Positions 1-12,320 of a DNA stretch of 64,000 bases are shown piece by piece. Below the pieces are notes generated by a model. It was not told the origin of the DNA and searched no databases. It saw nothing but the letters and a program-made list of their open reading frames with translations. Both the position numbers and the translations under genes were made by a program. The stretch's first letter is position 1. Each line of letters opens with the position of its first letter. Source of the stretch: Mercurialis annua (Eukaryota > Streptophyta > Magnoliopsida > Malpighiales > Euphorbiaceae); NCBI RefSeq assembly GCF_937616625.2, contig NC_065577.1, positions 9,651,001-9,715,000 of the forward strand, given 5' to 3'.

Positions 1-1261
1 AGAAACGTCAAGCTTCCCGAGCTCCTGGTCCAGCTCCTCCTTGCCTCGCTGGATCTAAAACAATTTCAAAACATTTGACTCACATCAGAATCCTATTCTA
101 AGATTGACTCTAGACTCGAGACACGACAAGACACAAAACATAAGCCGTCGTGCTTCAAACGTAATCTTTTCCGATAAGCGAATCATTCTTCTCTCATTTC
201 TTAATACTTCTCAATTCAATTCTCAATAGAGAATATAGGTTTTCTCAATGAAACCAATAGATATCCATAAACTAACTTATCCCAAACAACTAGTCATAAT
301 TTACTCGTTTTACGTCCGAATCTCGCATTTTCGGAGTCCGGGAGTCGATATCGGGATGGGGAATCGTCAAATTAGGGTTTTAGGGTCATTCCCTTCAAAA
401 GAGGGGTGGTGCACGTCGTGCACCCCCCTAGTGCACGTCGTGCACCTTGGGTGCACGTCGTGCACCTCACTGGTGCATGTCGTGCCCCTGCACGACGTGC
501 ACTGATGTTGTGCACGTCGTGCACCTTCGTGGGCACGACCCTGACCGCTGAAAAAGGCCCTCCCGACGTGCTAAAACATTCCCGAGCCATTAGATTCATC
601 AAAACATCAATCAAGCTAGTCGGAAACGCAAGAAAAACGCTTAAAACGAATCGAATACGTAATCGCGATTCGGTTTCGCCGTAACCTATCGTTTTAAACC
701 GTTTTTCCATCAAATATACTCAAATAAACGGAGAAACGACTTGCTTACCGTGATTGCCCTTCGGAATACGATCGATTCGAGTTATAGAACGTCGAAAACG
801 GACGAGAAACGGAGATCGTACGAGAGAAACGGTGTAAACGGCGATAAACGAAAGAAATGAAATCTGATAAGGTTTTAAGCTTCTGATCCATTCCTTCATT
901 TGAAGGAAATCATATATAAAATGGTCAATTTGCAACTTGGTCCTTGAAACTTTTCAAATGTTGCAATTTAGCCCAAAACCTATCCGCGTCCAAAATTTAA
1001 ACGGTCTCCGATTGACTCGAAACTTTTACCACTAATACTATAAATTATTTCGCGGACTTTGGCGAAATAATTTCCGTCACGGGATTTATAATATATTTTA
1101 TATTAATTTCTGAAGTTAAATCCTTAAATCCCGCTAACTAACTTATTAAAATTTATTCTAAATTCCCGATATAATTAAATTAAATTCTCCTTAATTTAAT
1201 TTATCGGAAATCCCGACACGTGGCACGACGTCATTATCTTAAAATATTTTGGGGTATTACA
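1..1261 (-). mobile_element. LTR of a probable Ty3/gypsy retrotransposon, cut by window edge
   Basis: Read on the minus strand, the right edge begins TGTAATACCCC, a start common in plant Ty3/gypsy (Tekay/Del-like) LTRs. AT-rich U3-like sequence follows, then a TATA-like stretch near 913-920 and a moderately GC-rich leader. On the minus strand a donor-like GTAAGC ends a putative leader exon near 751, and an acceptor-like TTTTAG near 56 precedes a short open stretch running off the window, so a spliced leader is possible. No gag or pol is visible. The 5-bp sequence after the edge (1262-1266) would be the TSD, but its partner lies outside. The opposite orientation cannot be excluded from one end alone. 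Family assignment is from memory of LTR starts. Confidence 0.6.
405..527. repeat. Cluster of near-palindromic GTGCACGTCGTGCAC repeats
   Basis: Four copies of the 15-mer GTGCACGTCGTGCAC (at about 410, 431, 451 and 512), one diverged copy and one inverted copy lie within about 120 bp. Each unit is palindromic apart from its central bases. They sit in the leader/intron-like part of the LTR, so they could be an expanded element-specific repeat, a protein-binding cluster or a hairpin former. Confidence 0.75.
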
Positions 1262-1513
1262 ACCTAATATAATTCTAATTAGAAATAATTAAATTTAAAA
1301 TCCTAATTAACCGTAATCTCTTCTACAATGCCGCATATTGTATCTTCGATAGTCACCATATTGTTGTGGGTTCGTCTACTTCGAGAAGAAGCGGTGATGG
1401 AAAAAATCAAACTGGTGGAAGAAAAGAAGAAGAAAAGAGAAGAAGAAAAAATAGAGAAAAAAGATCCCTAAACTTTTATTTGAAAATAAAATGAATATCA
1501 AATTTTTAATATG

Positions 1514-1785
1514 TTAATGTCAAAAATAATCACAAACTTTACACGTTTTCTCATTTTAATCATCAAGTTTAAATTTTCTCATATTCATGCACGGTGCTGA
1601 GGTGACACTCATTCACTGGTGTAAAATAACCTCCAACTCAGCAAATTATATCAATAGAACCATGACACCTCAGCACCGTGCATGAATTTGAGAAAAGTGG
1701 TAGCTCGTGCATGAAAATAAGAAAATTTAAACTGCGTGATTAAAATAAAAAAACATGTAAAGATGAATTTTTATGACATTAGCCC
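1514..1785. mobile_element. Foldback MITE
   Basis: Long imperfect terminal inverted repeats (TIRs): the left arm from about 1514 (TAATGTCA...) is matched by the right arm ending near 1785 (...TGACATTA). Both arms contain the inverted motif TTCATGCACGGTGCTGAGGTG-like, at about 1586 and 1662. No coding capacity. The TSD is not clear, so exact ends are uncertain. Confidence 0.65.
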
Positions 1786-1794
1786 TTTTTAAAA

Positions 1795-2008
1795 GGAAAA
1801 AGGGTCATTTATGCCCTTATGATTTATCTCCAGGATCAATTAATCCCTCCACGTCCGAAAAGGTTCAAATATGCTCCTAACGTTTTAAAATGTTGACAAC
1901 CAGGCCCCTAATTTTGACGCATAAATGAAACGTCAGGGGCCTAGTTGTCCAAATCGGGCTTATTTGATCCTAAGGCCAAACCTTGAGCGCATAAATGACC
2001 CTTTTTCC
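1795..2008. mobile_element. MULE-type MITE, TSD TTTTTAAAA
   Basis: TIR GGAAAAAGGGTCATTTATGC at the left and its complement at the right. A perfect 9-bp duplication TTTTTAAAA flanks it at 1786-1794 and 2009-2017, the TSD size of Mutator-like elements. 214 bp, non-coding. Confidence 0.8.
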
Positions 2009-2282
2009 TTTTTAAAATTATAAAGACGTAATTAAAATTTAAAAATTATCGACAATCAATTTAAGAAATAAATAAATACTAAGGGTCTTTTTAAACATTT
2101 TCCATTTTTTTTATATGGAGAGTGTATCTCATTCGAGGGTTTGCGAATGGGAGAAGGTTTAGTTCAGATATTCAAAATTATAAATAAACCAAAATAAAAG
2201 AAAAATAATATCATAAATAGCAAAAACTAGACCAATATTAAAAAATTTAGGGACTAAACCCACCAAATTGTTGCAAGTAAAT

Positions 2283-3299
2283 CACTACTAGAAAACAGTC
2301 ATTTAGCGACGGATATTTCCATCGCTAAATGATCAAAATCCGTCGCTAAACACGTTTAGCGACGGATTTGCGATGGAAACAGTCCGTTATATTTTTGGTC
2401 GCAACGTTTGATAACGACGGATTTAATGACGGATTTAAATCCGTCACTAATTTAAAAAAAATAAAATTTTAAAATTACATCGTAAAATAAAATTTTTATT
2501 TAATCAATCACTCATCCGTGCCCTCCGTCACTCACCCACTTGAGTTAAATCACCCACCCGCATCCACCTGTCAATTTTCGCAAACTTCCCAGTAGGTCAC
2601 TCTTCCTTCCATTACTCCCACTCAAGACTCCTTAACCTTGTAGTTCTCCAGCGCATAACTCCACCTTAACCAGCTTATATTCATGTTATATATTTATATA
2701 TATTATACTTAAATAACAACAAATATTTGTTTCCATAATTTAATACCGCATTCTAAGATAATTTTTTTTTATAATTAATAATTTTTTAAAATATTTATAT
2801 ACTTTAAATAAATAAATAATATGTAATTATTTTTTCATAAATAAGGTTTAATTATTATTTTATAAATAAAAACGTTATATTAAAATAATATAAATTTAAC
2901 TAAAAAATTTAATAACTATTTTTTATTAAATACTATCTTAAATAATATTTGATACCTTTTAATTTTTTTTGACATTGAAAATTAGCGACGGATTTGAAAT
3001 CCGTCACTAAATTCCGTCGCAAAAGGCGTAATTTAGCGACGATTTTAAAATTCATCGCTAATTGCGGAAAATAAAAGGCGGGAGTATTCCTGCCAATAAT
3101 TAGCGACAGATTTTAAAATCCGTTGCTAAATTTTATCAAAACAATTGGCGGGACTAATCCCGCCAACATTAGCGACGAAAAATCCGTCGCTAAAATTTAA
3201 TGTGGTGTTTAGCGCTAAATTCGTTGCTAATCAAAAAAATAGCGAAGGATTTAGATCCGTCACTAAAATCCGTCGCTAAAACGTTGTTTTCTAGTAGTG
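2283..3299. mobile_element. Non-autonomous CACTA element, TSD AAT
   Basis: Begins CACTACTAGAAAACA and ends with the complement TGTTTTCTAGTAGTG. Flanked by AAT at 2280-2282 and 3300-3302, the 3-bp TSD of CACTA elements. Both ends carry many direct and inverted copies of TTAGCGACGGATTT, the subterminal repeats expected as transposase binding sites. The middle is AT-rich and non-coding. 1,017 bp. Confidence 0.92.
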
Positions 3300-3302
3300 A
3301 AT

Positions 3303-4142
3303 GCAATACGGAGATCTGTTTTCTTACAATCAACTTTATGTTGTGTATTTTTATGCAACTGTTAAGCCAATTTTAAATGGTATAAAAACTGATCACCATA
3401 GACCGAAAGGATATCAAATTAAATCAAAAATATTTCAAAATTAAACTCCTAAAAAGTAAAATGAGAGAGTATCGTAATTAAACCAAAATTTATCAAATTA
3501 ACATAATAGTTGTAGCTACAAATAATCGTCACTTCTTCAATACTTGCTGAAGTTCTATTAAGGAAATCAAAAGGTCAAGTTTTATAGGGTATCAAGAAGG
3601 CCTAAAAGGCTAACCAAGCATCTAACTTACTTACCTGAACAAAGGAAAGAAAGCACTACTCATGCTCTGAATTAACTTGAGAACAGTTGAATCTTTTAAA
3701 GGACTATCTCTATAGAATTACCGAAAATCAAAACTTAAACACATATTGCAAATGAATACTCAACCTCCAAGTAAAGCTATTTATAATAAAAAGACACAAA
3801 CATAATAAACAATAAACAGTCATGAACTCCTTGTAAAGTAAAAGTAAACCCATTTAAATTTAAACACATTGGCCTCTGATTTATAAACTAATGCCTCAAC
3901 TGCATATAACACTCAAGGCTTATTATAAGAATACTTTATGCGAAGCTTTCTTGGATTATATCCTATTTATTTAATAAATATGTCTATGCAAAGTAAGGTT
4001 TAACTAAGGTTTAAAAAGTGTTGCTATCTAATTCTTTTGGCTATTAATGATATTAAGTAATTGAAACTATTGGTTATTGTTGGAGACAATGAATACTCTT
4101 CAAAAAAACCTAAAAAAACCAAAATTAAACTGATTTACTATA
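3303..4142. other. AT-rich spacer, no gene seen
   Basis: No open frame with coding character, RNA gene or clear repeat boundary. A short direct repeat of the 4041-4130 region reappears around 4450-4540 ('attgaaactat..ggttattgttggagacaat'), so this is probably old duplicated TE-derived DNA. Confidence 0.5.
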
Positions 4143-4150
4143 GGTATCAA

Positions 4151-4408
4151 CAGTGGCGGAATCAGAACTCCAACTTAGGAGGGTCGAAATTTTTACGTTC
4201 GGCTATTTAAAAAAAATCAAACGGATGTAATATAGAGTAAATTTATAAATTTTCTGTTAACCGCCCCTACAGGGAAAAAACCGCCCCTAACACATGTAGG
4301 GGCGGTTTATAGGGGCGGTTATAACCGCCCCTACTGAAAAAAACCCTTTTTTTTGCCCGGCGAGGAGGGTCGACCGACCCTCTTCGACCCTCCCTAGTTC
4401 CGCCCCTG
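4151..4408. mobile_element. hAT-type MITE, TSD GGTATCAA
   Basis: Starts CAGTGGCGGAATCAG and ends with the near-complement ...GTTCCGCCCCTG. A perfect 8-bp duplication GGTATCAA (4143-4150 and 4409-4416) identifies a hAT-type insertion. The core has several copies of AACCGCCCCTA in both orientations (about 4259-4335). 258 bp, non-coding. Confidence 0.9.
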
Positions 4409-5133
4409 GGTATCAATGACGCTTCTTTTGGATGTTGATGTTATATTAAGTGATTGAAACTATCAGTTATTGTTGGAGACAATAAATACTTTTTAAAAAA
4501 TCTAAACAAATAAAAACTAAACCGATTTACTATTAGCATCAATGGTGCGAGCAGACTGTTCAGCAGCAAAATAATAACACAATCAATCAACAACTATATA
4601 AAAAGTAGCAAATCTCAGTTCCATTTTTAAAGAGGAAAGATGGATTAACCAACATTCTATTTTGAAGTGTTGAGCATGACTTCATTATAAACCCTAAAAT
4701 TTCATAAGCCTTAATTTCTAGAAAAAAGGAGACACATGTTGGATGATAGAGTATTAAGGGTGAGAATTCAGGGTAATAAATTGAGTATTAGAAGAGTGTA
4801 ATTCATGAGTATTAGGACCTTGCAGCTTCTACTTCACTGATACTACCACCACCAACATAATTAACATCGACTCTGAGACCATAACAAATAAAGGACAATT
4901 CGATAACGGTATTCTAACTATTCGAACGTACACTAATTAAGAACTTTTGGTATAATTTCAGGTTACAAACTAACTAAGAAATTTGGAAAAGAATCCCTTT
5001 AATCTTCTTTTTTAAAAAAATTAATTAATTTTTGATTAAATTATAATAATTTTGTAATTTTAGTTCTTGGGGATAGTCATATCAGTTTTTAATTTAATTC
5101 CAGTTAATACATAAACATATCCATGAAAATTTA

Positions 5134-5870
5134 CACTACAAGAAAAGTGAGTTTTAGCAACGGTCTATTACAACGACCATTAAAATCGTTACAATACATA
5201 TACCTTTTATAACGATTATTTTAATGTCGTTTCTAAATATAAATATTTTACAACGCCTAATAAAATCGTTATTAAAAGTTATACTTTTAGCAACGACTTA
5301 ATTTATATCGTTTTTAAAGATAATTTTTTTACAACGACTAATCATGTCATTGTAAATTATTAGCTTTACCAACGATTAAATATGTGTCTTTTTTAAATAT
5401 TATCATTTCACAACGACAAATAATTTCGTTGCTAAAAGAAAGAAGGAATAGTTAAAATCCCACATTGAAAATAAGTGAAATGAGAATGATGCATTCTCAC
5501 TATAAAAGAAACCCACCCTTCACTATAAAAATAATTTTTACTTTTGTTGTAATATATCAATCAAAAAATAAAAAATATTAAATTTTAATAATAATTGTAT
5601 TTTAAATTATAAAAATTATAAAATTATATAACATATTAAAATAATAATTAATATTATAATATTTTGACAACGACTTTTTATGGTTACTAATAACTTTTAA
5701 CAACCAATTTTATAGATTTTGTAAAACCTATAGCAACGACCATTATTTAAAAAAGTCGTTATAAAAAACATTACATTACGCTAACACGCACAACCACATT
5801 TGTCGTTGTTAAAAAATTTTAACAACCATATTTTAGGTTTTCACAACGACAACTCACGTTTCCAAAAATC
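5134..5870. mobile_element. Degenerate non-autonomous CACTA-like element
   Basis: Left end CACTACAAGAAAAGTGAG is a canonical CACTA end. Inside, repeated CAACGAC / GTCGTT motifs occur in both orientations at both sides, as subterminal repeats. The right end is eroded: a complement of the inner TIR ('aactcacgtttcc') is visible near 5845, but the terminal CTTGTAGTG is gone. No coding capacity. Confidence 0.65.
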
Positions 5871-6434
5871 ACATGGATCAATTAAGTTTATGTTTGGTTT
5901 ATCAAATCAAATTCTGTAAATAGCTTAAGAGTGAATTGGCATAAGCTCATTCTGGTTATCCATGAACAAGAATTGAATTTGTCGAATAGAAAAAAGGACA
6001 AGTAAAACGCATAAATAAACAGTTAAAATAGCACATAGAAGACGGAAATCTTTATTAACAAAAAACCGCCTATTCTTTTCTCAGGCCTCCATCAGAGCAA
6101 CAAACATTATTATAATCACAAAGTTTAACATCGCCGGTGTTGAATGCTAGTGTCTGGCTACTTTTATCTGTTTCGTTTGATGATTATGATAACGATGGTG
6201 ACGCCATAGAGGTCGGGAGAGGACGAGTGAAAGTTTGAAAGCCGCCTGACAGATTTGTAGATTGCATCGGTGGTGATAATGGTTGAACAAAAATAAGGTA
6301 GGTGAAAACATGAGAATAACGTCGTTATCTCTTCCTGTTAATTAGAGGTTATTTTTGAAAATAATTACAAGGTAGCGACATAAATTATAAAAAGATGGCC
6401 AGCATTGTTGTAATTAAGTTTCAAAATAAAGTAG
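5871..6434. other. Spacer without recognisable gene
   Basis: Contains one less AT-rich patch (about 6060-6260) without a long open frame. I see no domain-like translation and no repeat boundary. It may be a relic of genic sequence, which I cannot identify. Confidence 0.4.
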
Positions 6435-7185
6435 GTTTAATTTCTTAAAAAACCTTCACCTTGCATTTTTTTTCGTTTATACTTTGACCTTGTAAAAACA
6501 CAATTTGTATCTAATTTTGGGTTTTTAAGTTTCATGCCTACCCAAAAATATTAAATTGTACTCTTTTTGTTTGGAAAAGAGTTTATATCATATTTTTTTC
6601 TATTTAAAAAATACAAACAAGTCCTTCAATTTAAAAATATTCTCCCAGAAAATTCTCTTAAGACCCCTTTTAACGAGCGAATTAAAGAAATTCAATTCAA
6701 ATATTATTTTGTTCAATTTTATAAGATAATAAAATAAAATTAAAATTTTTTAAAAAAATATTCGGATGTGGCAGCCGTTCCTTTTCCAATTTGGGGAAGG
6801 AGCTGCTGCTCCTTCTCCATTTTTGTAGAAGGAGCGAGCGGCTCCTTCTCTGAAAGTGGAGAAGGAGCGGCCACCGCTCTTTCTCCGATGAAAAGGAGCG
6901 GTGGCGGTAGTTCCGGAAAAATTTTAAAAAAAAGAAATTAAAAGAAATTATTTTTTTAATTTTTTAAAAAAGATAGAATTTTTGTATTATTAATATATTA
7001 ATATTTAATTAATATATATATTAAAAATGAAGGATTGTTTTAAATTTATTTTTAAATAAAAAAAGTACAATTTAATATTTTTGGCTAAGGATGAAATTTA
7101 AAAACTCAAAATTAAATATAAATGGTGTTTTTATAAAATCAGGGTATAAATAAAAAAAATTAAGATGAGAATTTTTTTTTAAGGA
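6435..7185. mobile_element. Long-TIR MITE with GGAGAAGGAGC palindromes in its core
   Basis: Left arm about 6435-6580 and right arm about 7040-7185 are imperfect inverted complements sharing the core CCAAAAATATTAAATTGTAC. Between them, 6770-6915 holds direct and inverted copies of GGAGAAGGAGC / GCTCCTTCTCC. Ends are approximate and no clean TSD was found. Its right half is part of the tandem duplication described separately. Confidence 0.6.
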
Positions 7186-7261
7186 ATTAAGTCAATAAAG
7201 TATTATACAAATAAACCATAAAAATTGTTATAAATTTGTGTCCAATTCATCAGATTTGCGT

Positions 7262-7463
7262 GCAAGTGACTGTTGGCCCGGTTGGCCATAGTTCACTGTG
7301 CATTTGCATGAGGGCGTGGGTTCGACCCACCTCTCTGCCCGCCAATGGGTTGACAAATTATATTTTTTAAAAATTTAACACTGACAACTAACACCTAACC
7401 TAGTGTTTAATACTGACAACTAACACCTAACCTAGTGTAATTTTATCTTTGACAAAAAAAATT
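7262..7463 (+). mobile_element. tRNA-derived SINE, 12-bp TSD
   Basis: About 202 bp with Pol III-like boxes near the start: A-box-like TTGGCCCGGTTGG and B-box-like GGTTCGACCCA. It is flanked by perfect TCAGATTTGCGT at 7250-7261 and 7464-7475. A 30-bp near-repeat (CTGACAACTAACACCTAACC) lies in the 3' half, and the end is short A-rich (GACAAAAAAAATT). The empty site exists in the sister copy near 13066, where one TCAGATTTGCGT continues straight into TATGTT. Confidence 0.88.
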
Positions 7464-8495
7464 TCAGATTTGCGTATGTTTTTAAATGAATCAAGTTACT
7501 CTCCATCTATAACGTACACGTCTTAATGATCTAATATCATTGGCTTCATGGGAGCGCGTGCTGTTTAAATTATAAATCATGCGCTTGTTATGAAATAGAA
7601 AAGATATGGGGCGGGGCAACTTTGACTCTTGTAATAGACTTTTTTGACGTCATAATAACATCTAGTACTACATATATATAAAGCAGGATGTTTTTTCCCA
7701 TAGTTTGATACGTTGACATTTGGCACATTCCAATTGGTCTTAGAAATATGTTACTTTAATTGCTTTAATCATTATTCTCACAATTTAATACATTGATTGA
7801 TTTGTTAACATTCATCGTAAATTGGTAACTTGATATGAAAATAAGAATATTGCTAATAATAGACTAATCATTTATTTGATAAATTTTATTTGCATTCTCA
7901 AAAAAAAAAATCTACCAATTATTATAAGATTTTAATTTTTTTAATTTTTGTATCATATAATAAATATTTATATAAAAATACACTTCCTAAAAAAGGCATG
8001 CTTAATTGAAATTTAACTTTTCACATGCAATCTACTACTATCTACTTCTAATACATATAAAATATTATATTTGATAATATTTTTTTTCAATTTTCTGAAC
8101 TTTTTAAAAGTAGGGATGAACTATGTATTAATTTATAAATAAAAAATTATACAAATAAAAAAAATAAACATACTAATTGTATATTTTTAAAATTAAATAA
8201 AAAATTAAGCTATTCCATAAAAAATTAGCATCTATTATTTTAATGTTATTGATTCTTATTCTTTTATAATTTGAAAATTTATAGCTATGATTATATGACT
8301 ATAAATGGTAAGCCACCAATAGAAAAACTTCTTAGCCTTTCTATTTAAAGTTTTATTTTAGAAAATTTATTGAAATTAACGTTTTTCTAATTAATACTAT
8401 TTAATATGGTATGATTAGTGAATTTAATGCTCCTTTTTTAAATTCTTATTCTCTGCTCTTATATATAAGGTTAGTCATTTGGTTGCTCTTTCTTT

Positions 8496-9798
8496 GAACA
8501 AAGGATCACTTTACCCCCCGAACTTGGCGCAAAGTATCAAAAATGTCCAAATTAGCAAAACCGGATCACTTTTACCCCGAACTTGTCAAAACCGGCTCAA
8601 AAAACCCCTTACGCTGATGTGGCACCTTAATTGGAGAGTGAGTTTTATAAATTAATAATTTATTCTAATTAAATTCTAATTAACCAAAATTAAACTCTTA
8701 ATTAATTCAGGGACTTTTTCGAACTTTTTCAAAACAAAAAAAAATTAATTTTCTGATGTCTCCCCCTCGCCGGTTCTGGGTTCGCCTCTGGCGAACCCAT
8801 CTCTGTCTGGGTTCGCCTGAGGCGAACCCATCTCTGTCTGGGTTCGCCTGAGGCGAACCCAGACGCATTTCTGGGTTCGCCTCAGGCGAACCCATCTGGG
8901 CTCGCCTGAGGCGAACCCAGATGCGTTTGCATCTGGGTTCGCCTCAGGCGAACCCATCTGAGTTCGCCTTTGGCGAACCCAGATGCAAACGCATCTGGGT
9001 TCGCCAAAGGCGAACCCAGACAGAGATGGGTTCGCCTGAGGCGAACCCAGATGCGTTTGCATCTGGGTTCGCCTCAGGCGAACCCATCTGAGTTCGCCTT
9101 TGGCGAACCCAGACAGAGATGGGTTCGCCTGAGGCGAACCCAGATGCGTTTGCATCTGGGTTCGCCTCAGGCGAACCCGTTTGTGTCTACGAACAAGCTC
9201 AGGCGAGGACTCCTCCTCGCCTGAGCTTGATGAACAGACTCTGTTCATCAAAAGATGAACCGACTCTGTTCATCTTTTGATGAACAGATTTGTTCATCAA
9301 ACTGATGAACATTTTTGTTCATCAGTTTGATGAACAAAAAATAGACCCATGGGTCTGTTCATACAGACCCATGGGTCTGTTTATGATTAAAAAAAAATAA
9401 AAAAAATTAAATTTTTTTTTGTTAAAGTTTTAATATTTTTGTTAAAAAATTAATATGGGAGTTAATTGGTCATATATATAAAATTTAGGGGTCAATTTGT
9501 TATATAAAGTTTTAAAATTAAAAGGATTAAATTGTATTTTTTTAATTTATTAGGTATTAATTTATATTGTGAAATAAATATTAGGACTATTTTAAACCTT
9601 TTTACCACTAAAAAACCATCCTATAAAACAAAACCACTATTAAAACCGGAGAGTGTATCTCACTCTCTGAGGTGAGAGTGGGGAGGGGGCTTTTTGTACT
9701 AAATTTAACAAGTTCAGGGTAAAAGTGATCCTGTTTTGCTAATTTGGACGTTTTTGATACTTTGCGCCAAGTTCGGGGGGTAAAGTGATCCTTTGTTC
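8496..9798. mobile_element. MULE-type element made of consecutive palindromes, TSD CTCTTTCTTT
   Basis: Inverted ends GAACAAAGGATCACTTTACC extend as an almost perfect TIR for about 90 bp (8496-8585 and 9709-9798). The 10-bp duplication CTCTTTCTTT lies at 8486-8495 and 9799-9808. Inside, about 8770-9180 is a run of palindromes built on GGGTTCGCCTCAGGCGAACCC, and 9190-9380 has further palindromes built on GATGAACA...TGTTCATC and AGACCCATGGGTCT. The open frames across this region are by-products of the repeats. Not a CRISPR: the units are themselves palindromes and spacing is irregular. Confidence 0.88.
8770..9380. repeat. Array of palindromes in the MULE-type element
   Basis: At least eight units of the form CTGGGTTCGCC(T)GAGGCGAACCCA alternate with short spacers, mostly CTCTGTCT or ATGCGTTTGCAT, the latter itself palindromic. 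The arm variants 'CTTTGGCG' and 'CAAAGGCG' are also paired. Downstream follow five distinct inverted pairs, ending with two AGACCCATGGGTCTG units about 20 bp apart. Single-stranded DNA or RNA from here should fold into serial stem-loops. Confidence 0.9.
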
Positions 9799-9808
9799 CT
9801 CTTTCTTT

Positions 9809-12320
9809 TCATATTGTGGTTATATCATTTGTTTTTAGATCGTTTGTAATATATTTTGCATATTTGTTCATAAGATTGTTATTTTTTGTCTTATGTTTTA
9901 TTTGCTCTTTTGTCCGATTGAAATTGACAAAGTTATTGTGAATTTAGCAATATAGTTCTACAATAAGATAAAAAAAAATATGGATGTGTTATTTATTCAA
10001 TTCATATTTTAGAAGATCTTTTCTCTTTTAAATTTACCAAATGTAATGATTTAGTTAATATTATTCGTTAATATATTACTTTTTCAGTGTTTTACATTTA
10101 GCACTTTCTTCTTTAAAATTAGTATTTTCTCCTTTAAAATTTAAATATTTGTCATTTTTGCCATTAGATGACATTGAAAAGGTTAGTGATTTATTTGCTT
10201 TTAATTTAATTATATTATGGTTTATTATTATATGATACGTGTGGTTATTTATTCATTTAATTATCTATTGTAATATATATATTGCATTTTATTTATTTTT
10301 AAATATCTAAAACTGTAAAATATCCATAATCTAATAAAAATATCAAAATTAAAAACAACCAATAACCAATATCTCAATTGTTTATTGACAATTCCAGTAG
10401 ATATAAAGCATGCAAGAGCAATATAGCCACATTATTTTATTCTTATATTTTTAATATAAATATATTTACTAATCTTTGTTTAAAAAAATTAATTGATAAT
10501 ATTAATTATATCTTTTTTCATATTTTACTGAATAGAATTTTTTTTCATGTTTCTTTGTTTGTAAAAACAATTATTTGGCTTTTCTTTCCTAATTAATCAT
10601 TTTTTTTTCACTGAAATTGTATTATTCAAAATGCTAAATTTAAAAATATATTTAATAATGTCTATTAATTATCTTATTAAATGCATATATTTCTTCACTA
10701 TTTAATACCATTTATATTTGGAATAATTACCATTTACTAATTACAATTTTAAAAGATGTTAACATTTAAAAATTAACATTTAAAATTATCACCATTTGCT
10801 AAAATATGAACATTTAAAATGCTAATTTAAAGTATAAATGGTAATTATTTTGAAAGTTACTTTTGAACAAATTTGATATATTTTCTTTTGACATTGTTTT
10901 ATTATTTTATAAATGATTCATGATATTTTATTTATGTAAATTATTTCTATAAATGTTATTATTTTGAATATTAACAGAAATAAAATAATATTGATAGCCA
11001 ATAATTATCATCATTATTTTTATTTATTTTATATGTGTTGGTTCATTTTAAAAAAACATTATGAATTTAATTTGAATGAAATATGTACCCCTAAAAATAA
11101 TAATCATCTCCATTGGCATATTTGCTTTATTGTTATTTTTGGAGTCAAGTAAAATATACTTTTAGGCATGTGAAGAGATTTTTAAAAATTTGTTTATCTT
11201 TCATATTATTTAACTTACTAATTTCCTTAGCTAATTAACCCCCTGAGTTTCAAACGTTACAATGCTAATATATTAATAATATTAAAGTTAAAACTATCAA
11301 TGTATCATCAATTAATGTTAATATCCGTTAAAAAATTAATTCTAATATATAAAAAAAAATATTAACATTTCATTTCACTCTCACATTACTATTATTTATA
11401 TTTTTTAAAATTATGCAATTGTAAAATCTTAATTAACTTTAGTCAGTTACAATAGATTATTTATTAAGACAATTAAATCAAATTTATTAAAAATAAATGT
11501 TTAATTTTTTATCTCACCATAATATATATAAATAGACTACATTATTTTTTCTTCTTCTAATTATCAAACCTTCCAGTCTATTATCACTTCTTTATGTTTA
11601 ATTTTAACCTTTTGATAGGTCTAATTATGTTGAAAGTAACTTATTTTGCCAAATAACATATTAAAATAATTATTAATAAAAATGTAGATATAATTATATA
11701 TACTTTATTTCTAAGTAATATATAGCTAGAGGACTATATTCATTTATCCATAAAGTAATTAAAAATTGACGGTTTAAATATATATTATGTTTTGTTCTAT
11801 TTTAATTAATTTAGTAGCTAATAAAAGAAGAAGAAATGTACAATATATAAATTTTAATTACAATGGATAATTTAATATTATAATTGAAACCATGTTTTTT
11901 CTTTAGTTTATTATGAAATTAATTTAGCATGAAAGATATGAAATGACGAGTCGTTTTGTGTGAATAAAAAAATTTGAAATTTGAAATAGAAAAGATAGAA
12001 TTGTATAAATTTGAGATGAATTTTTTTAAAAAAAAAATAAGAAGCAAACCGACACTTTTAATTAAAATAAATTTATAAATTTTATTTATTGAAAACAATT
12101 CAACAACTACTGATACTTAATTAAAAAAATATTTATTAAAATGCATAACTAATTCCTATAACTATAGCTAAAATAAAATATTAATTACCAACGACTATAA
12201 CTCAAATTGTATTAGCATTGCACAACAAACTGCTAGATCGCAAATGAAAAATCTCCCACATATGTTTTACCATATCCAATTATCAAAAAAAAATACTATT
12301 AATTAGTTTTTAAATAAAAA
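9809..12320. other. AT-rich Helitron interior, no gene seen
   Basis: Runs of A/T with only short open frames of low-complexity composition. I find no Rep, helicase, captured exon or RNA gene. Confidence 0.55.

Noticed and set aside
372..935. Three frames in the LTR leader
   Set aside because: Overlap on both strands, one crosses the putative TATA region, and part is generated by the GTGCAC repeats.
8770..9180. CRISPR-like regular repeats
   Set aside because: Units are full palindromes with very short, recurring spacers, in a plant genome and bounded by TIRs and a TSD.
8707..9251. Overlapping open frames of 62-168 codons on both strands with repeated Gly-Ser-Pro-x-Ala-Asn-Pro text
   Set aside because: They arise from the palindromic GGGTTCGCC array inside a MULE-type element, are open in several frames at once and lack gene context.
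10378..11152. Short hydrophobic forward frames in the Helitron
   Set aside because: AT-rich chance frames with no homology-like motif.
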